Source: Actinernus sp. WN-2022 (lineage: Eukaryota; Cnidaria; Anthozoa; Actiniaria; Actinernidae). Taken from it: a stretch of 64,000 nucleotides of DNA. The notes under the pieces were generated by a model. The model did not search any database and was not told where the DNA came from. It was given only the letters and a program-made list of their open reading frames with translations. Below are positions 35,630-44,493 of this stretch, piece after piece. Numbering within the stretch: position 1 is the stretch's first letter; the number at the start of each line of letters is the position of its first letter. The position numbers and the translations under genes are program-made. The stretch is from the NCBI GenBank assembly GCA_030867875.1, contig JAOWCC010000577.1:1566660-1630659 (forward strand). The letters run 5' to 3'.

Positions 35630-38600
35630 ATGGCATACGTTAATTATCAGAGAGACGTACTAGATGTATACGAACGGGCGCGCAACATACTTGATGAACC
35701 GATCCCCGAAACGATAGAAAGACGTTTAATACGACCGTTAATTCCCACCAAAATTGTCCCACTAGTATTCAAACAAACTAAATGGGTCATTGGTAAGTTC
35801 TTACGAGGCTGGCAGATGGACGTTCCAGAGGGTCACGAATTCGGTGCCGACCCAATGGCCTTCTTAGATGGTGTCCGCCATACGATCCATAAAAAGCTAG
35901 AGGAAGAGATTGTCGATCTAAAGGGGGTAAAGTTCCAGCTAGCCTTGAGAGTACAGCTACTAAAGTACAAACTCGATGGTAGTGAAGAATCCATCGACGC
36001 AATACTTCGCCACAAGCAGGAGGCCGTTTTACAAGTCCATGAAATCAATTCCGCGCTAGATAAGTCTTTCCCTGCGATCCAAGAGACCCTAGAGAAATGG
36101 ACACATAGAGGCTCAGGTTGGGTGGTAGACCGAGTAGTTCTGCTTTGGCTCGACATAGCGCGATACCAACCACTACGAGGAGGCTCGTACATTCCACTAC
36201 CTAAAGAAGTCCAAAACAAGAAGGCTGTGATTAATGTTCAAAATAAGGGTGATAACTGTTTTCGTTGGACAGTCCGATCAGCACTGTTTCCAGCTGTAAA
36301 AGACCCACAGAGACCATCTAAGTATCCTAAAGAGGATGATCTAGACTTTAAGGGAATCGATGTGCCAACCCCCATATCACAGATTTGCAGGTTTGAGAAG
36401 CAAAACAATCTTGCAATCAATGTCTTCGGCTGGGAGAAAGGTGTGGTTGTCTACAGGATTAGCAAACAATGTGTAGACACCCGCCACATTATAGATGAAT
36501 CCGGAAAGATTAGCATTATAGATAAATCCGGGAAAATTAGCAAGAAATGTGTGGACACCCGCCGCATCAACATGTTGTTAATAGAGGAATCCGCGAAGTA
36601 TCACTATACCTGGATCAAGGATTTGAATCGACTTCTCTACGATCAGAGCAAACACCGCGAAAGGAAGCACTTCTGCGAGAGGTGTTTACATGGATACTGC
36701 AGAGAAGATCTCCTCGAAAAACACATTCCAGAATGTGAAGGTATAGGACAGACAGCAGTGAGAGTCGAGATGCCTAAGGAGGGTAAGAACAAGCTATCCT
36801 TTCAGAACTTGCACAAACAGATGAAGGTTCCCTACGTCATTTACGCCGATTTTGAGGCATTGACCACTAAGATCGAAGAACCAGAGCTGGCACCAGAACT
36901 TGATCAGGCAGCAAAGCCGCAAGGCAACACCCAGAAAACTCAACTACATGAGGCTTGCGGATTCGGCTACATCGTGGTGAGATGTGATGGCCATACAGAG
37001 ACTCCAGTCGTCTATAGAGGGCCCAATGCTACAGAAATGTTCCTGGAGGCAATACAACGAGAAGAACAAAAAGTTGAAGCGGCTCTATCTAGACGTAAAG
37101 CCCTATGCATGACTCCAGAGGACAGCATAGCCCACCGAAGTGCAACAATTTGCCACATCTGTCAGAAATCTCTTAATGGGGATTCAGTTCGCGATCACTG
37201 CCATATCACTGGAAAGTATCGTGGAGCAGCACACAATGCCTGTAATCTACTCCTGCGGATAGACCCAAAGAAGACCATAATACCAGTAGTCTTCCATAAT
37301 TTGCGGGGATACGATTCTCATCTATTAATGCAGTCTATTTCCAAAGTAGAGGGGCAGATAAATTGCATACCAAATAACATGGAGAAGTACATTTCATTCT
37401 CCCTAGGGAAACTGCGATTCATCGACAGCGTTCAGTTTTTGCTATCCTCTCTTGCTCAGCTAGTATCGGCCAAAAACCCGGAAGGATTCCAAATCATAGC
37501 CAGATACGAGCAAGACGAACATAAGCGCGGGCTTCTTCTACGCAAGGGCGTTTACCCATACGAATACATGGACAGTTGGGAGAGGTTTCAGGATGAGCTA
37601 CCGCCGCGCGATGCTTTTTATAGCAAGCTTTCTGATGAAGGAATCTCAGATGAGGACTATACTCACGCACAGAAGGTTTGGGCTGCATTCGATTGTCAAA
37701 CTATGGGAGACTACCACGACCTATATCTTAGAACCGATGTACTTTTACTCGCAGATGTGTTTGAAGGCTTTCGAGCGACATGTATGCAAAATTATGGATT
37801 GGACCCAGCTCACTACTATACGAGCCCTGGTCTATCGTGGGATGCATTGCTAAAGAAGACTGGTGTAGAGCTTGAGCTGCTCACAGACTACGATATGCAT
37901 CTTTTCATCGAGAAAGGGATGCGAGGCGGCATTTCGATGGTCAGTCGACGCCATGCAAAGGCCAACAATCCATATGCGGCAGAATACGACCCAATCAAGC
38001 CCACTACGTACATACAGTATCTGGATGCGAACAACCTATACGGATGGGCTATGAGCCAAGCGCTACCAACAGGAGGATTTGAGTGGTGCGACGTAGAAGA
38101 GCTACAGACTATCGACCTCGATATCGAGTCGTATGTAATCGATATCGAGAAAGATGCGGACAAAGGTTATATCCTTGAGGTCGACCTTGAGTATCCTCTA
38201 GGACTCCACGACGCTCACAACGCGTATCCACTAGCCCCAGAGCGTATGAAAGTCCAGAAAAAATGGATGTCAGAGTACCAATGCGGACTACTAGGTGAAA
38301 AAGTATTCCCAATCGAAGTTGAAAAGCTTGTGCCCAATCTATTCGACAAAGAACGCTACGTCCTACACTATAGAAATCTACAGTTATATCTTTCTCTTGG
38401 TATGAAATTGAAAAAGGTGCACCGAGCACTACGATTTGACCAAAGTCCTTGGATGGAGCCATATATACGTATGAATACAGATCTTCGTAAACTGGCTACG
38501 AGCAATTTCGAGAAAGACCTCTACAAACTGATGAACAACTCAGTGTTTGGTAAGACAATGGAGAATCTGCGTAAGCGCGTGGATGTTAAGCTGGTGCGTG

Positions 38601-39325
38601 CAAGAGAGGAGGACAAGCTTCGGCGGCTGATATCGAGCCCAACATTTGCTAGATCAAATATCTTTGATGATGGCCTCGTAGCACTACACATGCATAAAAG
38701 CAGGCTCATGCTTAACCGCCCAGTTTACGTTGGTATGAGCATCCTAGACCTATCTAAACACCTGATGTATGATTTCTATTACAACCAACTTAAGCTACAA
38801 TATGGTAATGAATGCGAACTGCTATACACAGACACAGATTCTCTATTGCTTGAGATCCAGACTGAAGACGTCTACGACGACATGGCCAAAAATGCAGACC
38901 TATACGATACAAGTGATTACCCAAAAAACCATCCACTATATGACACTACCAATAAAAAGGTTCTTGGAAAGATGAAGGATGAGTGTGCAGGCGTTGCCAT
39001 CGTAGAGTACGTTGGACTTCGACCTAAGATGTATTCGATCGTATGTGTAGACACTAAGGAGATTCGCAAGGCTAAAGGAGTACGGAAGTATGTTGTGAAG
39101 AAGCACATGCGCCACGAGCAGTATAAGGAGTCTCTTTTCGATAGGAAGACCTTCAGACATGGAATGAATATGCTGCGAAGCATTGGACATAAGATCTATG
39201 GTATGCGAGTCAATAAAATCTCCCTTTCACCACTGGACACAAAACGTTGGATTTCTGAAAATGGAATCGATACATTAGCCCATGGCCATAAAGATATCTG
39301 TTTGCTCCAAGACGAACTAGCTTAG
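35630..39325 (+). CDS. polB: Protein-primed family B DNA polymerase (Polinton type)
   Basis: 1231 residues, replicating the element by protein-primed synthesis from its ends (family knowledge). Exonuclease motifs: YADFEA (D407, E409), NLRGYD (N557, D562) and YLRTD (Y699, D703). Polymerase motifs: YLDANNLYG (motif A, D799), KLMNNSVFGK (motif B, K966) and YTDTDS (motif C, D1068 and D1070), then RPKMY. Between exonuclease motifs I and II is an inserted zinc knuckle, CHIC...DHCHITGKYRGAAHNACN (residues 508-538), resembling recombination endonuclease VII. Further N-terminal is a C-x2-C-x12-H-x3-C finger (349-369). Residues 201-213 (INVQNKGDNCFRW) form a block seen in other Polinton polymerases; the GDNC string only superficially recalls OTU proteases. 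A short in-frame duplication (SGKIS and CVDTR, residues about 281-312) is unusual. No frameshifts; all catalytic residues are present. The 3' end overlaps the convergent integrase ORF by 9 bp. Confidence 0.97.
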   Translation: MAYVNYQRDVLDVYERARNILDEPIPETIERRLIRPLIPTKIVPLVFKQTKWVIGKFLRGWQMDVPEGHEFGADPMAFLDGVRHTIHKKLEEEIVDLKGVKFQLALRVQLLKYKLDGSEESIDAILRHKQEAVLQVHEINSALDKSFPAIQETLEKWTHRGSGWVVDRVVLLWLDIARYQPLRGGSYIPLPKEVQNKKAVINVQNKGDNCFRWTVRSALFPAVKDPQRPSKYPKEDDLDFKGIDVPTPISQICRFEKQNNLAINVFGWEKGVVVYRISKQCVDTRHIIDESGKISIIDKSGKISKKCVDTRRINMLLIEESAKYHYTWIKDLNRLLYDQSKHRERKHFCERCLHGYCREDLLEKHIPECEGIGQTAVRVEMPKEGKNKLSFQNLHKQMKVPYVIYADFEALTTKIEEPELAPELDQAAKPQGNTQKTQLHEACGFGYIVVRCDGHTETPVVYRGPNATEMFLEAIQREEQKVEAALSRRKALCMTPEDSIAHRSATICHICQKSLNGDSVRDHCHITGKYRGAAHNACNLLLRIDPKKTIIPVVFHNLRGYDSHLLMQSISKVEGQINCIPNNMEKYISFSLGKLRFIDSVQFLLSSLAQLVSAKNPEGFQIIARYEQDEHKRGLLLRKGVYPYEYMDSWERFQDELPPRDAFYSKLSDEGISDEDYTHAQKVWAAFDCQTMGDYHDLYLRTDVLLLADVFEGFRATCMQNYGLDPAHYYTSPGLSWDALLKKTGVELELLTDYDMHLFIEKGMRGGISMVSRRHAKANNPYAAEYDPIKPTTYIQYLDANNLYGWAMSQALPTGGFEWCDVEELQTIDLDIESYVIDIEKDADKGYILEVDLEYPLGLHDAHNAYPLAPERMKVQKKWMSEYQCGLLGEKVFPIEVEKLVPNLFDKERYVLHYRNLQLYLSLGMKLKKVHRALRFDQSPWMEPYIRMNTDLRKLATSNFEKDLYKLMNNSVFGKTMENLRKRVDVKLVRAREEDKLRRLISSPTFARSNIFDDGLVALHMHKSRLMLNRPVYVGMSILDLSKHLMYDFYYNQLKLQYGNECELLYTDTDSLLLEIQTEDVYDDMAKNADLYDTSDYPKNHPLYDTTNKKVLGKMKDECAGVAIVEYVGLRPKMYSIVCVDTKEIRKAKGVRKYVVKKHMRHEQYKESLFDRKTFRHGMNMLRSIGHKIYGMRVNKISLSPLDTKRWISENGIDTLAHGHKDICLLQDELA

Positions 39326-40405
39326 GATCCCATTCGGAGGTAGTTCGGTATCAAGTGGTACGACTTGTAGCTCTTCACGCACGAATCCACGCGTGGGTTG
39401 TTTCTTCGAAACCTGCTGAGCAACATTCGAAACCTGCTGAGCAACATTCGAAACCTGCGGAGCATACAAATAATATAGGACTGGCTGACCCGAAGAAACC
39501 ATACTACGCGAAATGCTATACGTTTTCAAACTCCATATAGGATCGGTAGCACGCTTTCGTCCACCTTCTAGCTCACCAGGAGCGTATAGATATCGAACAC
39601 TGACATCGAATGGAAGTCTTTCCTCTTTGAGCCCAACTAGACGTATCCGTTCGTCCCGAACCGGCACGGGTTCTGCTGGGTTCGATTCGATTCCTTTGGA
39701 ACTCGCAATTGCTATGGATGGTTGTTTTCCTGTCAAACGCGTAGATTCGTTGTTTAAAGCTTTTACGACAGCGGGTAGACGAGACACCCATTCGACAGAT
39801 CTATCATCCTTTCCCTGTGAAGTAAGTACCATCTCCTGAGCATATTGGTATCCAAACAATCTCTCAGCTAAAGTACGATTAAATCGTTCGACGATTGCTT
39901 GATCCCGGTGAATATCCACACGACCACGACGTACAGAAACTTCATGTTTATCTAGTAGCGAAGACATTGCACCCATAAATTCACGTCCTGGATCGACTTG
40001 TAAAAGTTTTGGCCATGTTAGTGGACTTCGCTTATATATTCGTTCGAATGCCGCAGCAACTTCTTTAGATTCTTTAGTGGCTAATGGTTCGGCTTCTTTG
40101 TATCTGGATGCTACATCCACGATCGTCAGCGCATACTTATATAGCTTTCTTCCACGTCCAGGTCGATCGTGAGGTAGAAATATCAAATCGGCTTGATGGA
40201 CCTCATTTGGTGTAGATACATTGAATTTAGGTCGTGGAACGTATTTGGGGGGTGGTAAATAGACCTGCCATATAGCTTGTTTTTCTAGCCACATCCGAGT
40301 CACATCTTCAGATACGCTTGTCGAATTGGCAAGATGTTTAATAGCCGCTAGTCCTTTCCAATAACCCTCCGGACTATAGTATCGTAAACTTAATTTAGTG
40401 TCCAT
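39317..40405 (-). CDS. int: Retroviral-type DDE integrase
   Basis: About 362 residues when started at the ATG giving MDTKLSLRYY; an upstream in-frame ATG at 40417 is possible. It catalyses strand transfer of the element's ends into target DNA (family role). The catalytic core shows D73 in HQADLIFLPHD, D138 in LQVDPGREF and E173 in IVERFNRTL, a D,D34E arrangement. YALTIVDVASRYK is the usual beta-strand region after the first Asp. The N-terminal ~65 residues match the helical region of Polinton integrases rather than a clear HHCC finger. The C-terminal part (RYLYAPGELEGGRKR...) should be the SH3-like/chromodomain-like tail and carries a short repeated NVAQQVS stretch made by a 21-bp microduplication near 39410-39465. 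It is convergent with the polymerase and is the last gene of the long leftward block. Confidence 0.95.
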   Translation of the reverse strand: MDTKLSLRYYSPEGYWKGLAAIKHLANSTSVSEDVTRMWLEKQAIWQVYLPPPKYVPRPKFNVSTPNEVHQADLIFLPHDRPGRGRKLYKYALTIVDVASRYKEAEPLATKESKEVAAAFERIYKRSPLTWPKLLQVDPGREFMGAMSSLLDKHEVSVRRGRVDIHRDQAIVERFNRTLAERLFGYQYAQEMVLTSQGKDDRSVEWVSRLPAVVKALNNESTRLTGKQPSIAIASSKGIESNPAEPVPVRDERIRLVGLKEERLPFDVSVRYLYAPGELEGGRKRATDPIWSLKTYSISRSMVSSGQPVLYYLYAPQVSNVAQQVSNVAQQVSKKQPTRGFVREELQVVPLDTELPPNGILS

Positions 40406-40636
40406 TAATATGTACATACATATATGTGCATACACATATGTGCATTCTAAGCTTCAATAAGCAGAAAGTTACTACCTGGCAGCGTAGCTGCCCGCATCTT
40501 ATAGTAATACTCTAGTAATTACCTAGTAATACTCTAGTAATTACCTAGTAAGTGATCTAGTAATCTAGTAAGTGATCTAGTAATTACGTTAATCGTAAAA
40601 AAGCTCGTTTTTTAAAAGCATAGCTATAACCAATTC
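40406..40636. promoter_or_regulatory. AT-rich intergenic region upstream of the integrase
   Basis: Holds a palindromic stretch of ATATGTGCATAC type just before the integrase start, one mini-palindrome (40478-40492) and a run of short direct repeats of CTAGTAATTAC/AAGTGATCTAGTAAT (about 40505-40585). A promoter for the integrase is likely here, but no specific motif can be assigned. Confidence 0.35.
40478..40492. repeat. Mini-palindrome GGCAGCGTAGCTGCC
   Basis: Perfect 6-bp arms with a 3-nt spacer. Same string as at 45657-45671; one of at least eight related units in the Polinton. Confidence 0.85.
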
Positions 40637-41059
40637 TCATAAGAATTTAGTGGCAACGTATCCAGTCGCGAATACACTACCACCTAAGGCCACCAATTCG
40701 GCAGTTTTCCTCGAATTAGATGGTCGATAATAATCTGAGAGTTTAGGATTTTCCAGTTTCGTTTGCAATATGTGATATACATGGAGTTTTCGCATTGCAT
40801 CGATTCTATCTTTAAGTCCAACGTGTGCGTTTTTTTCTTTCCAGTGGTTCCAGGTGGCTTGTGCTTCTAGTCGTTTTTCTCGATTTTTCACATAGGTTTT
40901 CATAGCGGCATTTGCCTTCTCCTGGGCCTTATCATGTCTTACCATCTCTGCGGCAGCCGCATTAGGCCCGCTAATTGCTTTTTCTATTTCGTATGTGGCA
41001 ATACTAGCGGCAGCACTAGTTATGGCGAAGACAAGTCCCATAAATATTATTGATGCCAT
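40637..41059 (-). CDS. Small protein with hydrophobic ends (140 aa), Polinton conserved-type ORF
   Basis: Function unknown. The N terminus (residues 2-22) is hydrophobic and could be a signal anchor; a second hydrophobic segment lies at the very C terminus (about 119-138, VALGGSVFATGYVATKF). Between them is a charged, mostly helical middle (MVRHDKAQEKAN...KNREKRLEAQ) ending in the short motif LSDYYRPS. From memory, cnidarian Polinton-like sequences often have a small ORF of this shape with a LSDFY.PS-like motif, which would make it a conserved virion-associated membrane protein; I could not check this. It sits in a head-to-tail minus-strand block with the ATPase and the capsid gene, which supports a structural or assembly role. 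Confidence 0.7.
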   Translation of the reverse strand: MASIIFMGLVFAITSAAASIATYEIEKAISGPNAAAAEMVRHDKAQEKANAAMKTYVKNREKRLEAQATWNHWKEKNAHVGLKDRIDAMRKLHVYHILQTKLENPKLSDYYRPSNSRKTAELVALGGSVFATGYVATKFL

Positions 41060-41089
41060 AGCTTCGAAGGCTAGGTAGAGTCGCCCCCG

Positions 41090-41308
41090 TTACTCAACAG
41101 GCTTCCAATACCCTTTGTCCTTTAGGTATTTCTTAGCTGCAAGACCACCAGATAGAACCGCTATCCACTTCACGAAGTTCAAAATACTAGATGAAGGATC
41201 GTTAGTCAAAGACTCTTTGAGTGCTTTTTTTCCGACCCAACCGATACCTGCCGCAAGTCCAGTCAATATAGTAGCTTCCTGTATTGTGTTCATAAGTTTG
41301 TTTTCCAT
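41090..41308 (-). CDS. Very small two-helix membrane protein (72 aa)
   Basis: Function unknown. Two hydrophobic segments are visible (about residues 12-27 and 44-58), the second followed by a basic KKYLKDKGYWKP tail. The central motif LTNDPSSSILNFVKW has the look of a conserved element. The ATG context and close spacing (30 bp to the next minus-strand gene) support a real gene despite its length. It belongs to the same leftward block as the ATPase and the capsid candidate and is most simply a minor virion or membrane component; that is inference. Confidence 0.6.
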   Translation of the reverse strand: MENKLMNTIQEATILTGLAAGIGWVGKKALKESLTNDPSSSILNFVKWIAVLSGGLAAKKYLKDKGYWKPVE

Positions 41309-41381
41309 CTTATTGGAACAACGTTTACATCACCGGCCAATGTTGGACGTTGCATATATGTCTACAGTGTGGCTTCAAATG

Positions 41382-41789
41382 CTATATCATGCCTTGAGTT
41401 TTTAGGTTACGACCTTTTGGGGTTTCTTTGGTAGCGGCAGCTGAGCTGTCTGTGGCGGCATCAAAGCTGCCATTGGAGCTGTGGTTAACTTGTTGCGTTT
41501 GTTTGTATTGCTTATACTGATAGTACAAACCCACAAATGCTATGCTTACCCCAATTACAGCAAGTGTGGTATTAGTTGATATCCAACTTGGCTTGTCTAC
41601 CTGCGCCTGCGTTGCCGCCTGCGTTGCCGCCTGCGGGCTGAAATTCGCCGCCGCCACATTGGCGATATTTTCTTTCCTTCTTTGCGCTATGAGTTTGCCT
41701 GCAGCAACTCGTTTTGGATTTGGTGGGGGTTTTACTGGTTCTTTCGTGATGGGATCATTTCGATCTTCGGAATGGGTATCAATTTCCAT
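41382..41789 (-). CDS. Single-pass membrane protein with low-complexity arms (135 aa)
   Basis: Function unknown. The N-terminal part is proline/lysine-rich and holds KRVAAGKLIAQRRKE (residues 27-41). An Ala/Gln/Thr repeat (QAATQAATQA) follows, then one transmembrane helix (about 73-90), an aromatic QYKQYKQ stretch and a Ser/Ala/Asn-rich tail. The tail is encoded by two of the GC-rich mini-palindromes found across the element (41436-41450 and 41457-41471), so part of it may be recently inserted sequence. It lies between the 72-residue membrane protein and the 211-residue protein in the leftward block. Confidence 0.65.
   Translation of the reverse strand: MEIDTHSEDRNDPITKEPVKPPPNPKRVAAGKLIAQRRKENIANVAAANFSPQAATQAATQAQVDKPSWISTNTTLAVIGVSIAFVGLYYQYKQYKQTQQVNHSSNGSFDAATDSSAAATKETPKGRNLKTQGMI
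41436..41471. repeat. Two mini-palindromes in the 135-aa gene
   Basis: GGCAGCTGAGCTGTC (41436-41450) and GGCATCAAAGCTGCC (41457-41471), each one or two changes from a perfect palindrome. They encode part of the Ala/Ser-rich tail. Confidence 0.7.
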
Positions 41790-41833
41790 CTTGTTAAGAG
41801 TAATTACTTAGTGGTTGAGGTAACTTCAATACG

Positions 41834-42469
41834 TTAAGATTCTTTAAAATTTGAATGTACTTCATCAACTTCGTCTTCGCTAGGCAATACTTGCGCCTCG
41901 GAGTCCTGTTTAGTGGGCATAGAATGGTTAACAACGTGACAAAGGGCACTAGTTAGTGCCACAAGTGGACCTGCTTTGTAGGCCAATCGGCCAGCCAGTG
42001 CAGATAGCTCGTTTCGGACTAAGCGGTCTTTCTTTAGAGCTTTCAACAGCCTTCGTTGTTGTCGAGAATCTAGAGGCCTCACATATGCGACTACACAAGT
42101 TGCTAGACTTAGTGCTCTATCCACTAAGCAGTCATTTATTTCCTTCGCTAAGACGGCTTGGTATCTACGATATAGGCGTTCTATGTCTTTATCAGGTAAC
42201 TTAGAAATGTCCCCAAGAGAAAAATTCTTCCCTAGATATTCTTTTGTCGTACCAGTCACGACTAGAATAGAAAGAGCTTCCCTATATTCGATGATTTCTA
42301 TGCTACGATGAAAGATTGCTGCCGCTTCATCAGTGGTAGCGGCGCAGTGTGGCGGCAGCTTGCTGCCGCATTCGGCCCTTGGTGGAGGACCCGGCAGCTT
42401 TGCTGTCACATCTATTTCGCCGGATTCAGTTAGTATGTTCATTAATTCATCATCAAAATCTTTATCCAT
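41834..42469 (-). CDS. Soluble helical protein of unknown function (211 aa)
   Basis: Starts one base after the ATPase stop codon, which suggests co-expression and a linked role. The N-terminal 50 residues are acidic and then Pro/Ala-rich; this low-complexity part is encoded by two mini-palindromes (42354-42367, 42393-42407). Residues about 50-180 look alpha-helical: EYLGKNFSLGDISKLPDKD, then ERLYRRYQAVLAKEIND, then Leu/Ala-rich helices. The acidic C-terminal tail reads LPSEDEVDEVHSN. I recall similar ORFs beside the ATPase in cnidarian Polinton-like sequences but cannot name a domain. Possible roles are packaging accessory or capsid-associated protein; evidence is position only. Confidence 0.65.
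   Translation of the reverse strand: MDKDFDDELMNILTESGEIDVTAKLPGPPPRAECGSKLPPHCAATTDEAAAIFHRSIEIIEYREALSILVVTGTTKEYLGKNFSLGDISKLPDKDIERLYRRYQAVLAKEINDCLVDRALSLATCVVAYVRPLDSRQQRRLLKALKKDRLVRNELSALAGRLAYKAGPLVALTSALCHVVNHSMPTKQDSEAQVLPSEDEVDEVHSNFKES
42354..42407. repeat. Two mini-palindromes in the 211-aa gene
   Basis: GGCAGCTTGCTGCC (42354-42367) and GGCAGCTTTGCTGTC (42393-42407), both inside the N-terminal low-complexity segment. Confidence 0.8.
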
Positions 42470-42470
42470 C

Positions 42471-43106
42471 TTACTTCAACGTATTGTGACATACCATAGG
42501 CGAAGGTATCTCTAATACGGTCGAAAAAGGATGTCGCAAACAGAAACATATATGTGCGAACTTAGTCTCAAGTTCTGAAATGAATAGCTTCTTATCATCT
42601 AAGGATATGCTAGCGCCGTAGTCATCGAATAGATCCTTTAATCCCGGTGCGCTTGCGATGCGAAATGCCACAATGATTGCGCAATTCTCGCGAAAGTTCT
42701 TGCATATACTTTTTTGTGTTTGAGATGAGGCCCAAATCGAAATACCAATGTGGCGTGCAGAAAAGGCTAAATCGGATATCTTATTGGTCCTTCCCTTAAC
42801 ATCCTTGCTTGCCGCACAATCATCAAGGATAATAAGTGTATTTGTTCCTTCGAAAAAACATGCACAGTCGCCTAGGGTTGCATCAATATCGTTCTGAGAA
42901 GGCGCTAGGACAATGAAGCGAGGATCTCCCTTACCAACGCCTTTATAGGTTTTATTGTTAGCATAGGTGGGACAAATCAATACGATATATTCAAACTTAA
43001 AACGAAATGGACCTCTCAATTGGTCAACTATGAACTGAGTCTTTCCGCAGTTTGTGGGGCCAATTATGAGTGCGTTAAAGGGAATTTGTTCTGTTAATGT
43101 GTCCAT
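42471..43106 (-). CDS. A32/FtsK-HerA-type DNA-packaging ATPase
   Basis: 211 residues, the usual small size for Polinton and adintovirus-type packaging ATPases. Walker A is GPTNCGKT (residues 16-23) and Walker B is LIILDDC (about 91-97, acidic residues 95-96). The stretch ARHIGISIWASSQTQ after Walker B, with its final Gln, fits the sensor region of the A32 group. By family knowledge it pumps the element's DNA into a preformed capsid. It lies directly between the capsid candidate and the 211-residue helical protein, on the same strand. No sign of damage. Confidence 0.92.
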   Translation of the reverse strand: MDTLTEQIPFNALIIGPTNCGKTQFIVDQLRGPFRFKFEYIVLICPTYANNKTYKGVGKGDPRFIVLAPSQNDIDATLGDCACFFEGTNTLIILDDCAASKDVKGRTNKISDLAFSARHIGISIWASSQTQKSICKNFRENCAIIVAFRIASAPGLKDLFDDYGASISLDDKKLFISELETKFAHICFCLRHPFSTVLEIPSPMVCHNTLK

Positions 43107-43166
43107 GTCGACGAATACGTCAAGAGTACATTAATGAATACATCAACGAATACATTAATGAATACA
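43107..43166. repeat. Short tandem repeats between ATPase and capsid gene
   Basis: Four imperfect copies of a 12-13 bp string (AATGAATACATT type). Any promoter for the ATPase would have to lie here. Confidence 0.6.
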
Positions 43167-44417
43167 TTAATGATAAACATTTTGTAGCATTCCTTGTTCA
43201 ATAGTTGCTTGTGCATCAGAAAGCACGAATATGTGCATGTTCACCGTACCTGAGCCTCCACTGCGATGAATCCTAAGGCGAATGGATGCTCCAGCATCTT
43301 GTTGGGCTAAACCATCTCCATGAACTATACTGGTTTGCGAGGTGCGACAATCGATGAGTGCGGCAAACTTGTTCTCAAAGAACTTCTTATGCGTCATGGA
43401 TGTAGCGGCGGCAGCCTCTCCGAAACGCGGGACAAACCAATTCTTCGCTGACTTCCATAAATCCTTTGGTAGCATCCCAAAAGAATATAGAGCATTGGGA
43501 ATGCCATTGACGTGTACCTCGACCTTGGTGATTCCTGGATTTACGAATTTCTCACTATCTCTAGTGCCTGCCACATGAGGATCCACAAATAGAAGAAGAA
43601 TGCCATTGAGAGAGAGACGAAGTACGTTTATGCTTTCAGATACTAGTGTATCGGTGGCTAGATTGATTGAGACGGTTTTGAAGTACTCATAATGGTTATA
43701 CAGAAAGGCTTTACCGCTGGCGTAGGTACTATTGGCCTGAGACGCAAGATCTAGACTTTCAATGACTTCATATTCTAGTTCAATGTTCGATAGTTTGTAC
43801 GTTCCTACTTTCGTACTGTCGGATCCGACTATGACGTCTATGGCCGGTGCCAGTGTCAAATGAAATGCCATCTTATCTCGAATCGCATGTGGATAAAAGA
43901 CACCATGGGTTGTGATAACTTCATGATCAATAGGTATCTTATATACGCTACCGTATGCCGCTAGTGTCGCATTATCAGCCGCATTAGACGTAGATGCGTT
44001 ACTGGCCTTTGAACGAAGTTTGTTCACACTAGCAGATTGAATGCCACGCTCTACGCTATTCTCTCGTTCTACCTCAGATAGGTATAGATCGCTATATACC
44101 TGTAGTAGATCGGGTCGACTTAGATCTTCTAATCTAGTAGTTCCCATCCATACGACTCGCTTTGAGACTATGCAACGTCCAACATTGGCCACCAAATAGT
44201 TGTCGGCATGACCCCCGGATAGAGTGATATTGGCACTAAGGGCTAGACTACCAGGTACTAGAAGTCTATTTTCGCCTAACGTAGGAACATTAACGATTAA
44301 AGTTTCCCCCGGATTGGCCGATGAAGGAGTGAAAGTTACACGATGGAACACACGACTGGCTTTAAGAAATCTACCTTCTCTAGGAGAATAGTCAGGATGG
44401 AGCGTCGTTGATATCAT
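43167..44417 (-). CDS. Candidate double-jelly-roll major capsid protein
   Basis: 416 residues from the ATG giving MISTTLHPDYSP; the frame continues upstream but without an ATG. The protein is rich in short hydrophobic beta-strand-like segments, as expected for a jelly-roll fold. Motifs I recognise from capsid-like proteins of cnidarian Polintons include VPGSLALSANITLSG, VANVGRCIVSKRVVWMG (outer strand), then DLYLSEVERENSVERGIQ, LSNIELEYEVIES, LNGILLLFVDP, FVNPGITKVEVHVNG, FAALIDCRTS and IRLRIHRSGGSG...IFVLSDAQA. Length is in the lower range for double-jelly-roll capsid proteins. It would form the hexon-like shell subunit. Identification is by motif memory and context (next to the packaging ATPase); a structure prediction would settle it. 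Its upstream region is shared with the divergent 44494 gene. Confidence 0.75.
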   Translation of the reverse strand: MISTTLHPDYSPREGRFLKASRVFHRVTFTPSSANPGETLIVNVPTLGENRLLVPGSLALSANITLSGGHADNYLVANVGRCIVSKRVVWMGTTRLEDLSRPDLLQVYSDLYLSEVERENSVERGIQSASVNKLRSKASNASTSNAADNATLAAYGSVYKIPIDHEVITTHGVFYPHAIRDKMAFHLTLAPAIDVIVGSDSTKVGTYKLSNIELEYEVIESLDLASQANSTYASGKAFLYNHYEYFKTVSINLATDTLVSESINVLRLSLNGILLLFVDPHVAGTRDSEKFVNPGITKVEVHVNGIPNALYSFGMLPKDLWKSAKNWFVPRFGEAAAATSMTHKKFFENKFAALIDCRTSQTSIVHGDGLAQQDAGASIRLRIHRSGGSGTVNMHIFVLSDAQATIEQGMLQNVYH

Positions 44418-44493
44418 GATGTTTGTTTCACAATTGAATATGTTTCGTTCCACAATTGAATACTAATAGTATATCACATATCGAGTGTTCAAT
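44418..44493. promoter_or_regulatory. Divergent promoter region, capsid gene / coiled-coil membrane gene
   Basis: 76 bp of AT-rich DNA between two divergent start codons. It contains two direct copies of CACAATTGAATA about 28 bp apart and an ATAGTATATCACATAT stretch that could be TATA-like. Shared late control of both genes is inferred from the layout. Confidence 0.4.

Noticed and set aside
36201..36240. OTU-type protease in the polymerase N terminus
   Set aside because: Only the GDNCF string resembles the OTU motif; no matching histidine region was recognised.
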